Assembly (NCBI RefSeq): GCF_016405905.1
Contig: NZ_JAEFCB010000032.1
Span: 1 to 53,193, forward strand
Reading direction: 5' to 3'
Origin: Variovorax sp. IB41
GTDB taxonomy: Bacteria > Pseudomonadota > Gammaproteobacteria > Burkholderiales > Burkholderiaceae_C
Length of the DNA stretch: 53,193 bases
Made by a program: the position numbers and the translations under genes. Every line of letters begins with the position of its first letter. The first letter of the stretch is position 1. Shown here one piece after another: positions 1-15,131 of the stretch. The notes under the pieces were generated by a model. It was not told the origin of the DNA and did no database searches. It worked only from the letters and a program-made list of their open reading frames with translations.

Positions 1-51
1 GGCGGCCGTACCGTGGGTTCGGGCGTCGTGGCAAAGATCCTCGACATCTAA
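1..51 (+). CDS. tuf: Elongation factor Tu, 3' end (partial)
   Basis: Only the last 16 codons and the TAA stop are in the window. The encoded tail, GGRTVGSGVVAKILDI, is the standard C-terminus of EF-Tu, the GTPase that delivers aminoacyl-tRNA to the ribosome. A tuf copy followed by tRNA-Trp, secE and nusG is the usual order in Betaproteobacteria, which supports the call despite the short length. The start lies outside the window. Confidence 0.95.
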   Translation, partial: GGRTVGSGVVAKILDI

Positions 52-72
52 GCCGAGCGAAAAGAGTACCGG

Positions 73-148
73 AGGGGTATAGCTCAATTGGCAGAGCGTC
101 GGTCTCCAAAACCGAAGGTTGTAGGTTCGATTCCTACTGCCCCTGCCA
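73..148 (+). tRNA. trpT: tRNA-Trp (anticodon CCA)
   Basis: The 76-nt cloverleaf has an acceptor stem pairing 73-79 with 138-144, a D arm, an anticodon loop CTCCAAA giving anticodon CCA, a T arm with GGTTCGATTCC, and an encoded CCA end (146-148). It lies between tuf and secE, where tRNA-Trp is expected. The CCA end runs directly into a 14-bp perfect palindrome (145-158). Confidence 0.97.
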
Positions 149-168
149 CCTAGGTGGCACTCCGAAAA

Positions 169-193
169 AAGCCCGTCGTGTCCCGACGGGCTT
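169..193 (+). terminator. Hairpin between tRNA-Trp and secE
   Basis: GCCCGTCG (171-178) pairs perfectly with CGACGGGC (184-191) across a 5-nt loop, extended by A-T pairs at 169-170 and 192-193. An A run precedes it and only two T follow, so it may act as a weak terminator, an attenuator or a tRNA-processing boundary rather than a full stop. Confidence 0.5.
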
Positions 194-252
194 CGGCGTC
201 TCAAGAGACGCATTGAATTGAAGGTCGAAAGACCACAGGAAATCAGCCAAAC

Positions 253-636
253 ATGGCCACTTCTCAAATCGAAACCGTGAGCACGGGCGCCGACAAGGCC
301 AAATTGGCCGCGGCCGTGGTGCTGGCAGTGGGCGCCATCGTGGCGTTCTACCTGCTGTCGCGCCAGGGCTCGCTGGTGCAATGGGCTGCGCTGCTGGTCG
401 GCCTGGCCGCGGCCGTGGGTGCCTTCGGCAGCTCGGAGAATGGCCGTCAGTTGTGGGCCTTCGGCCGCGACTCGTGGCGCGAGGTCAAGAAGGTCGTCTG
501 GCCGACCCGCAAGGAAGCGATGCAGATGACGGCTTATGTGTTCGCTTTCGTGGCGATCATGTCCGTCTTCCTCTGGCTCACCGACAAGACGCTCGAATGG
601 GTGTTTTTCGACCTCATTCTGGGCTGGAGAAAATAA
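253..636 (+). CDS. secE: Preprotein translocase subunit SecE
   Basis: SecE is the essential small subunit that clamps SecY in the inner-membrane SecYEG channel. The 127-aa product has the three-helix form common in Proteobacteria: two hydrophobic segments near residues 15-36 and 40-58, then the conserved amphipathic stretch WREVKKVVWPTRKEAMQM at about residues 75-92, then the essential membrane helix at about 95-112. The WPTRKE motif is diagnostic. The ATG at 253 gives the expected N-terminus. nusG starts 3 nt after its stop, so the two are almost certainly cotranscribed and coupled. Confidence 0.97.
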   Translation: MATSQIETVSTGADKAKLAAAVVLAVGAIVAFYLLSRQGSLVQWAALLVGLAAAVGAFGSSENGRQLWAFGRDSWREVKKVVWPTRKEAMQMTAYVFAFVAIMSVFLWLTDKTLEWVFFDLILGWRK

Positions 637-639
637 GCA

Positions 640-1242
640 ATGACCGACGACGTAGTTGAAACCACGCCGGAAGAGGAGAACACTCCGATCCTGGCTCCCG
701 CCGCCAACCCCGATCTGCGTTGGTACGTGGTGCATGCCTATTCGGGCATGGAGAAGGCCGTCGAGCGCAACATCACCGAGCGCATCAACCGCGCCGGCAT
801 GCAGGACAAGTTCGGCCGCATCCTGGTCCCGACCGAAGAAGTGGTCGAGATCAAGAATGGCCAGAAGCGCACCACCGAGCGCCGCTTCTTCCCCGGTTAC
901 GTGCTGGTCGAAATGATCATGGACGACGAGAGCTGGCACCTGGTGAAGCACACCAACAAGGTGACGGGTTTCGTGGGCGGCGCCAAGAACCGTCCGGCCC
1001 CGATCTCGCAGAAAGAGGTCGAGGACATCGTCAGCCAGATGCAGCAGGGCACCGAGAAGCCGCGTCACAAGGTCGAGTTCACCGTCGGCGAATTCGTGCG
1101 CGTCAAGGAAGGCCCGTTCACCGACTTCAATGGCACGGTGGAAGACGTCAACTACGAGAAGAGCAAGGTCAGTGTGTCGGTCATGATTTTCGGCCGCTCC
1201 ACGCCCGTCGAACTCGAATTCAGCCAGGTCGAGAAGACCTGA
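640..1242 (+). CDS. nusG: Transcription termination/antitermination factor NusG
   Basis: NusG binds the RNA polymerase clamp, suppresses pausing, and links transcription to Rho or to ribosomal protein S10. The 200-aa product has the NGN domain (about residues 25-130, beginning RWYVVHAYSGMEK, with RRFFPGYVLVEM) and a C-terminal KOW domain (about 145-200, with FTVGEFVRVKEGPF and the F-x-G element FNGTVEDV). Length and motifs are normal. The first 24 residues are an acidic extension, common in Burkholderiales. It follows secE by 3 nt. Confidence 0.97.
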   Translation: MTDDVVETTPEEENTPILAPAANPDLRWYVVHAYSGMEKAVERNITERINRAGMQDKFGRILVPTEEVVEIKNGQKRTTERRFFPGYVLVEMIMDDESWHLVKHTNKVTGFVGGAKNRPAPISQKEVEDIVSQMQQGTEKPRHKVEFTVGEFVRVKEGPFTDFNGTVEDVNYEKSKVSVSVMIFGRSTPVELEFSQVEKT

Positions 1243-1377
1243 GCCCCAGGCCGAAAGGCCTGAACGATTTCCGGCTGCGCGCTATCCGACTCGGTGCGCG
1301 GCCTTGAGCAGAAGAGTCGTCTAACCCCGGGGAGCTGCGGCGAAAGCCAAGGCGATATCACCCGCAAGGAGCAAAAA
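1243..1377 (+). promoter_or_regulatory. nusG-rplK intergenic leader with GNRA hairpin
   Basis: Directly after the nusG stop, CAGGCC (1247-1252) pairs with GGCCTG (1257-1262) around a GAAA tetraloop. Further on there are GC-rich segments that could fold, and a purine-rich ribosome binding site (AAGGAG, about 1367) before rplK. In other bacteria L1 represses the L11-L1 message by binding near the rplK start; a homologous site here is possible, but I cannot identify its structure with confidence. Confidence 0.4.
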
Positions 1378-1809
1378 ATGGCGAAAAAAATCGTCGGCTT
1401 CGTCAAGCTGCAAGTGCCAGCTGGTAAGGCCAACCCATCACCACCGATCGGTCCCGCATTGGGCCAACGTGGTTTGAACATCATGGAGTTCTGCAAGGCG
1501 TTCAATGCGCAGACGCAGAGCTACGAGCCGGGTCTGGCGCTGCCGGTGGTCATCACCGCGTTCGCCGACAAGAGCTTCACCTTCATCATCAAGTCGCCGC
1601 CCGCCGGCGTGCTGATCAAGAAGGCAATCAAGCTGGACAAGGGTTCGGCCCGTCCGCACCTGGACAAGGTCGGCAAGATCACGCGCGCTCAGCTCGAAGA
1701 AATCGCCAAGACCAAGATGAAGGACCTGACGGCCGCCGACATGGACGCCGCGGTTCGCACCATCGCCGGTACTGCCCGCTCGATGGGCGTGAATGTGGAG
1801 GGCGTGTAA
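1378..1809 (+). CDS. rplK: 50S ribosomal protein L11
   Basis: L11 binds the GTPase-associated region of 23S rRNA and forms the base of the ribosomal stalk. The ATG at 1378 follows a good ribosome binding site and gives a 143-aa protein starting MAKKIVGFVKLQVPAGKANP, the standard length and N-terminus. The N-terminal proline-rich region (PPIGPALGQRGLNIMEFCK) and the C-terminal rRNA-binding domain (TRAQLEEIAKTKMKDL through SMGVNVEG) are both complete. Its stop abuts the rplA ATG. Confidence 0.98.
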   Translation: MAKKIVGFVKLQVPAGKANPSPPIGPALGQRGLNIMEFCKAFNAQTQSYEPGLALPVVITAFADKSFTFIIKSPPAGVLIKKAIKLDKGSARPHLDKVGKITRAQLEEIAKTKMKDLTAADMDAAVRTIAGTARSMGVNVEGV

Positions 1810-2508
1810 ATGTCCAAGATCACCAAGAAGCAAAAAGCGCTCGAAGGCAAGGTCGACAGCAACAAGCTGTACGCCCTGGCTGAAGCCATCGGCCTCGTCA
1901 AGGAAGCCGCCACTGCCAAGTTCGACGAATCGATCGACGTGGCCGTGCAGTTGGGCATCGACGCGAAGAAGTCGGACCAGGTCGTGCGTGGCGCCGTCGT
2001 GCTGCCCAACGGCACGGGCAAGACCAAGCGCGTGGCTGTGTTCGCCCAAGGCGCCAAGGCTGAAGAAGCCAAGGCCGCCGGCGCCGACATCGTCGGCATG
2101 GACGACCTCGCCGCGATGGTCAAGGCTGGCGACATGCCTTTCGACGTCGTGATCGCTGCCCCCGATGCCATGCGCGTCGTCGGTACGCTCGGCCAGATCC
2201 TCGGCCCGCGCGGTCTGATGCCCAACCCCAAGGTTGGCACCGTGACCCCGGACGTCGCCACGGCCGTGAAGAACGCCAAGGCTGGCCAGGTCCAGTTCCG
2301 CGTCGACAAGGCCGGCATCATCCACGGCACGATCGGCCGTCGTTCGTTCGACACCGACAAGCTGCAAGGCAATCTGGTTGCGCTGATCGACGCGCTGGTC
2401 AAGGCCAAGCCGGCCACCAGCAAGGGCGTGTTCCTGCGCAAGGTGGCAGTTTCGTCGACGATGGGTCTGGGTGTCCGCGTGGACACGCAAACCATCTCGG
2501 CAAGCTAA
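1810..2508 (+). CDS. rplA: 50S ribosomal protein L1
   Basis: L1 forms the mobile L1 stalk at the E site and in many bacteria represses translation of its own operon. The 232-aa product starts immediately after the rplK stop (no spacer), implying translational coupling. The conserved L1 signature is present (LGPRGLMPNPKVGTVTPDV at about residues 130-150), as is the typical end GVRVDTQTI. Length is normal. Confidence 0.98.
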   Translation: MSKITKKQKALEGKVDSNKLYALAEAIGLVKEAATAKFDESIDVAVQLGIDAKKSDQVVRGAVVLPNGTGKTKRVAVFAQGAKAEEAKAAGADIVGMDDLAAMVKAGDMPFDVVIAAPDAMRVVGTLGQILGPRGLMPNPKVGTVTPDVATAVKNAKAGQVQFRVDKAGIIHGTIGRRSFDTDKLQGNLVALIDALVKAKPATSKGVFLRKVAVSSTMGLGVRVDTQTISAS

Positions 2509-2759
2509 GAGAAGAGATTGGCCCGGCGCCGAAAGGCGCAGGGCGAATGTGGTGGGTCGCGGCAGCTTCGGTTGCCGTGAGCCATCCAAGACCGCTGGTG
2601 TGCAGGGTGCCTGCACTTAATTGCCGGACCTTTTGTCCGGCCATCAGCGCAGATGGCGACCCCGCTGCAAGGAATTTGTTTTTGTTCCGAAACAGTTGGT
2701 CGCTGCATGAAAGCGCGATCCGAGGCCCCGGCCGACGGTCGCATTAAAAGGAGTAGACC
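2509..2759 (+). ncRNA. Ribosomal protein L10 leader (rplJL 5' leader)
   Basis: This 251-bp gap precedes rplJ, where the L10(L12)4 complex binds its own message in other bacteria. Two hairpins are clear. The first is an extended stem at 2521-2544: GCCC pairs with GGGC, then a G/A mismatch, then GCGCC-GAAA-GGCGC. The second is GCCGGA pairing with TCCGGC near 2622-2640. A ribosome binding site AAAAGGAG (about 2746-2753) lies before the TTG start. Position and size fit the L10 leader family; a covariance-model match was not run. Confidence 0.55.
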
Positions 2760-3302
2760 TTGAGTCTGAATCGCAGTGAGAAAGAAGCGGTCATCAGTGA
2801 TGTGACCAGCCTCGCCGCAAAAGCTCAAACGCTCGTGCTGGCGGAATACCGTGGCATCACGGTTGCCGATATGACCAAACTGCGTACTGAAGCACGCAGC
2901 AAGGGTGTGACTCTCAGCGTGTTCAAGAACACGCTGGCACGCCGTGCTGTGGTTGGTAGCGCATTCGAAGTCATTGGCGACCAGATGACCGGCCCGCTGA
3001 TCTACGGCTTTTCCGAAGACGCAGTGGCCGCCGCCAAGGTGGTGGCCGACTTCGCGAAGACCAACGACAAGTTGGTGATTCGCGGCGGTGCGTTTGGCGG
3101 CAAGGTCCTGGACGTGAACGGCGTGAAGCAACTCGCAAGCATCCCTTCGAAGGAAGTGCTGCTGGCGCAATTGCTGGGCTTGATGCAATCCCCGATTTCC
3201 CGTACGGCACGCGTTCTCGCGGCGCTGGCCGCGAAGCGTGGCGAAGGCGAAGCAGCACCCGCAGCCGATGCACCGGCAGAAGCCGAGGCGCAGCCCGCAT
3301 AA
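2760..3302 (+). CDS. rplJ: 50S ribosomal protein L10
   Basis: L10 anchors the L7/L12 dimers to the ribosome and, with them, represses its own operon. The product is 180 aa, beginning MSLNRSEKEAV at a TTG start placed 6-7 nt after AAAAGGAG; no ATG gives the conserved N-terminus, so the rare start is well supported. Family motifs include LVLAEYRGITVADMTKLR (about residues 25-42) and FKNTLARRA. The C-terminal L12-binding helix ends in an Ala/Glu-rich tail. A weak start codon fits dosage control relative to rplL. Confidence 0.97.
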   Translation: MSLNRSEKEAVISDVTSLAAKAQTLVLAEYRGITVADMTKLRTEARSKGVTLSVFKNTLARRAVVGSAFEVIGDQMTGPLIYGFSEDAVAAAKVVADFAKTNDKLVIRGGAFGGKVLDVNGVKQLASIPSKEVLLAQLLGLMQSPISRTARVLAALAAKRGEGEAAPAADAPAEAEAQPA

Positions 3303-3348
3303 GCCGGCTTGCGTTTGAAATATTCAACCCAATTGTTAGGAAACAAAA

Positions 3349-3720
<372 letters not shown>

Positions 3721-3736
3721 TTCAGACCCCCTAGAG

Positions 3737-3767
3737 GGCTGGAGGCGCCTGAAAAGGCCCTCCAGCC
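3737..3767 (+). terminator. Partial terminator/attenuator between rplL and rpoB
   Basis: GGCTGGAG (3737-3744) pairs perfectly with CTCCAGCC (3760-3767), with a further inner GCC/GGC stem around a short loop. It is followed by TTT and then a mixed sequence, so read-through is expected. A partial terminator at this point sets the ratio of ribosomal protein to RNA polymerase subunits in enteric bacteria; the same role is inferred here. Confidence 0.65.
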
Positions 3768-3821
3768 TTTGCCGCTTTCAGAGCGCACCCGAAAGACGCC
3801 ATGCCGATGCGTTTTTCGAGT

Positions 3822-3847
3822 GTCTTCTGACCCCGACTGCAGAAGAC
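3822..3847 (+). promoter_or_regulatory. Second hairpin in the rplL-rpoB gap (possible processing site)
   Basis: GTCTTCTG (3822-3829) is a perfect inverted repeat of CAGAAGAC (3840-3847) with a 10-nt loop. It lies between the attenuator and rpoB. In E. coli an RNase III-processed hairpin lies at the equivalent position; a similar processing role is inference only. Confidence 0.4.
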
Positions 3848-3976
3848 CCCTTGGTTCGGGCGATGTGCAACGCATCGCTGTCCGCCAACGGCTGGTAGTG
3901 GCCAGCCGCCAAGCAGTGGTGCCGTTCGTCCGGCATTGCTGACAAGTCGCTGAAGATCTCAAGCTCCGGAGCTCTC

Positions 3977-8101
<4,125 letters not shown>

Positions 8102-8122
8102 TTTGAAAAGGGAAAGAGTCTT

Positions 8123-12352
<4,230 letters not shown>

Positions 12353-12385
12353 GCGGCTAGCATCACCGGCCATGACCGGTACCCC

Positions 12386-12424
12386 ACGCCCCCCGACCGC
12401 CCCCGGTTGGGGGGCGTTTTTCTT
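12386..12424 (+). terminator. Intrinsic terminator of the rpoBC operon
   Basis: ACGCCCCCC (12386-12394) pairs perfectly with GGGGGGCGT (12409-12417). The stem continues inward with ACC/GGT-type pairs around a C-rich loop, and a T-rich run follows (TTTTTCTTT). This is the strongest intrinsic terminator in the window and separates the RNA polymerase operon from the next gene. Confidence 0.92.
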
Positions 12425-12450
12425 TGTGCTTGGATGAGGTGTCGTTTCCG

Positions 12451-13053
12451 ATGAGCGTGTTGCCCGAATCGCTGGCCAGCTGGATCGTCATTGCGGTGCT
12501 GCTGTTCTGGTTTGTCGGCGCCTACAACCGGCTGGTGCGCCTGCGCGCGGCGGTGCTGCAGGCCTATGCGACGCTGGACGCGGCGCTGGGCAGGCAGTTG
12601 GATTTCGTGCAGGCCAGCATCACCGCGGCGCCGCAAGCCAATCCACCGTCGCAGGAGCTCCTGTCGTCAATCGCGCCGCTGCAGGCGGCCACCACCCAGC
12701 TGGCGACCCTTTTGGGCGCAACACGGCTGCACCCGCTCGATGCCGGCGGCATGGCCGCGCTGGGCACCGCGCTGCAGGTTCTGGTCTCCGCCTGGCAGCG
12801 CCAGCATCCGGATGCGGTGACGGTCTTCGATGCCGACGGGACGCTGTCGCGCCCGATGCCGGCGCAGCCCGGTGCCGTTGCCGCGCCGAACGCGGCCGAG
12901 CCGATCGCCTGGCCCGAACCCTCGGCGGCCGCGGAAATCGCGCGCAGCCAGTTCAACATGGCGGTGGGGCACTACAACGACGCGATCGTCCAGTTTCCGG
13001 CGCTGCTGGTGGCATGGGCCGTGCGTCTGCGTCCCGCCGCGCCCCTGCGCTGA
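12451..13053 (+). CDS. LemA-like membrane-anchored protein
   Basis: The 200-aa product has one N-terminal membrane helix (about residues 10-24, WIVIAVLLFWFVGAY) followed by YNRLVRLRAAVLQAYATLDAALGRQLD, which closely resembles the start of LemA-family proteins, where a coiled-coil domain follows one helix. The rest is Ala/Pro-rich and diverges; a second LemA-like piece (FNMAVGHYNDAIVQFPALLVA) lies near the C-terminus. Function is unknown. The ATG at 12451 is chosen because it starts just before the helix; a TTG at 12424 would add nine residues overlapping the terminator. Confidence 0.6.
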   Translation: MSVLPESLASWIVIAVLLFWFVGAYNRLVRLRAAVLQAYATLDAALGRQLDFVQASITAAPQANPPSQELLSSIAPLQAATTQLATLLGATRLHPLDAGGMAALGTALQVLVSAWQRQHPDAVTVFDADGTLSRPMPAQPGAVAAPNAAEPIAWPEPSAAAEIARSQFNMAVGHYNDAIVQFPALLVAWAVRLRPAAPLR

Positions 13054-13132
13054 CAGGACGCCTGGACGCCTTTTCCTTCTTTACATTGCACGGCGTAGTG
13101 CCTTTGGCCCGCCCGTTACCATCCGCCCCAAC

Positions 13133-14503
13133 TTGTCAGAACTACCTTCCGTTTCCCCCGGCAACGCAGCGCCCTCGCTGCAGCCGCCGCTCTGGCGCCA
13201 GCTGCAACTGACGGCGGGCGCGCTCGCGTCGATCCGCGCCGGCACCTCGGGCTCCGTCGCATTCGAGGCCGTCGAGCCCGCGCTGCGGCCCGGCGTGCAG
13301 GCGCTCGGCTTCCAGGTGCTGCGCTGGCTCGGCCGCGCCGAGGCGCTGCGCCGCCATCTGGCCAAGCGCACGCCGCCGCCGTTGCCCGACGCCTTGCTCT
13401 GCACCGCGCTGGGTCTCGCCTGGGACGCCGAACGCGCGCCCTACGAACCCTTCACGCTGGTCGACCAGGCCGTCGAGGCGGCCAAGCGCAATCCGGCGAC
13501 CCGGGCGCAGGCCAGCTTCATCAACGCGTGCCTGCGCCGGTTCCTGCGCGAGCGCGACGAACTCGTCGCCATCACTGACCAGGAGCCGGTCGCGCAATGG
13601 AACCATCCGCGCTGGTGGATCGAGAAGCTCAAGCGCGACCACCCCCGCGACTGGCAGCGGATCCTGAACGCGGACAACGCGCAGGCGCCGATGACTTTGC
13701 GCGTCAACACCCAGAAATCCACGGCCGCTGCTTATCTGCTGGCGCTGGAAGCCGCAGGGCTCCCGGCCACGCGCGTCGGCGCCAGCGGCCTCCAGCTCGG
13801 ACGCGCGCGGCCCGTGCAGCAGTTGCCCGGTTTCGCGGAGGGCGCCTCTTCGGTGCAGGACGCGGCCGCGCAGATGGCGGCGCCCCTGCTGCTGGATGGC
13901 CTGCTCCCGGTGAAGCCCGGCGCCGCGCCGCTGCGCGTGCTCGACGCCTGCGCCGCCCCCGGCGGCAAGACCGCGCACCTGCTCGAACTGGCCGGCCCCG
14001 GCGCCGCCGAGGTGATCGCCCTGGAGGTCGACGCCTTGCGCAGCCGCCGGATCGACGAAACCCTGAGCCGTCTCGGCCTGCAGGCCAAGGTGGTGGTGGC
14101 CGATGCGGCGCGCCCCGCCGACTGGTGGGACGGCACGCCGTTCGACGCCATCCTGCTCGATGCACCGTGCACCGCTTCGGGGATCGTGCGCCGCCATCCC
14201 GACGTTCGCTGGCTGCGCCGCGAGAGCGACACCGCCCAGTTGGCGGCCCAGCAGGCCGCGCTCCTGGCGGCGCTCTGGCCGCTCGTGCGGCCCGGCGGTC
14301 GGCTCCTTTACTGCACCTGTTCCGTCTTCCGGGAAGAGGGCTCGCAACAAATTGATGCGTTCCTTGCACACAACACTGACGCACGATTGCAACCGTCCCC
14401 GGGCCATTTGCTGCCCCAAAGCGGGGGGAATGTCCGTGGCGTCCCGGACAATCCCTCAGGTGACCACGACGGCTTCTTCTACGCCCTGCTTGAAAAACGC
14501 TGA
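13133..14503 (+). CDS. rsmB: 16S rRNA (cytosine-967-C5)-methyltransferase RsmB
   Basis: RsmB methylates C967 of 16S rRNA using S-adenosylmethionine. The N-terminal NusB-like RNA-binding domain (about residues 30-165) is followed by the Rossmann methyltransferase domain: LDACAAPGGKT (residues 270-280, SAM binding), DAPCTASG with C346 (releases the product), and YCTCSVF with C396 (the attacking cysteine). No ATG or GTG gives a sensible N-terminus; the TTG at 13133 gives 456 aa, the expected size. The frame is open further upstream, but that segment overlaps the preceding gene and has no family features. Confidence 0.93.
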   Translation: MSELPSVSPGNAAPSLQPPLWRQLQLTAGALASIRAGTSGSVAFEAVEPALRPGVQALGFQVLRWLGRAEALRRHLAKRTPPPLPDALLCTALGLAWDAERAPYEPFTLVDQAVEAAKRNPATRAQASFINACLRRFLRERDELVAITDQEPVAQWNHPRWWIEKLKRDHPRDWQRILNADNAQAPMTLRVNTQKSTAAAYLLALEAAGLPATRVGASGLQLGRARPVQQLPGFAEGASSVQDAAAQMAAPLLLDGLLPVKPGAAPLRVLDACAAPGGKTAHLLELAGPGAAEVIALEVDALRSRRIDETLSRLGLQAKVVVADAARPADWWDGTPFDAILLDAPCTASGIVRRHPDVRWLRRESDTAQLAAQQAALLAALWPLVRPGGRLLYCTCSVFREEGSQQIDAFLAHNTDARLQPSPGHLLPQSGGNVRGVPDNPSGDHDGFFYALLEKR

Positions 14504-15131
14504 GTCCGCTCGGCCGCGCCGAACGGTCCTGATGGCCGTGTTCCTGCTGGTCTGGGCGCTGCTGCTGGCGTGGCTTCCGGCCCCGGCGGCTGCGCAGAAC
14601 CGGCCGGGCGCGGCGATCACCCAGATGCGACTGGAGCAGGCCGACGACGGCGTGTATCTCAGCGCCGGCGTGCAGTTCGAGCTGCCCTCGCTGGTCGAGG
14701 AGGTGCTCGACAAGGGCATCGCCATCTACTTCGTGGCCGAGGCCGAGATGTACCAGGAGCGCTGGTACTGGACCGACCGCAAGGTCGCCCAGGTCACGCG
14801 CCACATGCGGCTCGCCTACCAGCCGCTCACCCGCCGCTGGCGCCTGAACGTGTCGCCGGTGCCGATCACCGGCGCCGCGGGCTTCGGCATCTCCCTGAAC
14901 CAGAATTTCGACAGCCTGGGCGACGCGCTCGAAGCCATCAAGCGCATCGGCCGCCTGCGCATGGGCGACGCCGCCGAGATCGGCGACGACCCGCTGCACC
15001 AGGTGACGTTCCGCTTCCGCCTGGACACCTCGCAGCTGCCGCGGCCGTTCCAGATCGGCGTGGTCGGGCAGGCCGACTGGAACATCTCGGCCGAGCGCAC
15101 CGCCAAGCTCGCGCTGGAGAAGCAGCGGTGA
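14490..15131 (+). CDS. DUF4390 domain protein, secreted or periplasmic
   Basis: The product has an N-terminal signal sequence (positively charged RPRR, hydrophobic VFLLVWALLLAWLPA, then an AAA-Q cleavage site) and the DUF4390 core, with repeated aromatic/beta segments such as FELPSLVEEVLDKGIAIYF and RHMRLAYQPLTRRWRLNV. Function is unknown, but the family is typically found just upstream of NtrY-like kinases in Burkholderiales. The TTG start at 14490 overlaps the end of rsmB and supplies the basic n-region; an ATG at 14532 (199 aa) is the alternative and would lack any positive charge. Its stop overlaps the kinase start by 4 bp. Confidence 0.8.
   Translation: MKNAESARPRRTVLMAVFLLVWALLLAWLPAPAAAQNRPGAAITQMRLEQADDGVYLSAGVQFELPSLVEEVLDKGIAIYFVAEAEMYQERWYWTDRKVAQVTRHMRLAYQPLTRRWRLNVSPVPITGAAGFGISLNQNFDSLGDALEAIKRIGRLRMGDAAEIGDDPLHQVTFRFRLDTSQLPRPFQIGVVGQADWNISAERTAKLALEKQR

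Noticed and set aside
12424..12450. Upstream TTG/GTG starts for the LemA-like gene
   Set aside because: They would begin inside or immediately after the rpoC terminator T run. The ATG at 12451, placed just before the membrane helix, is a better fit.
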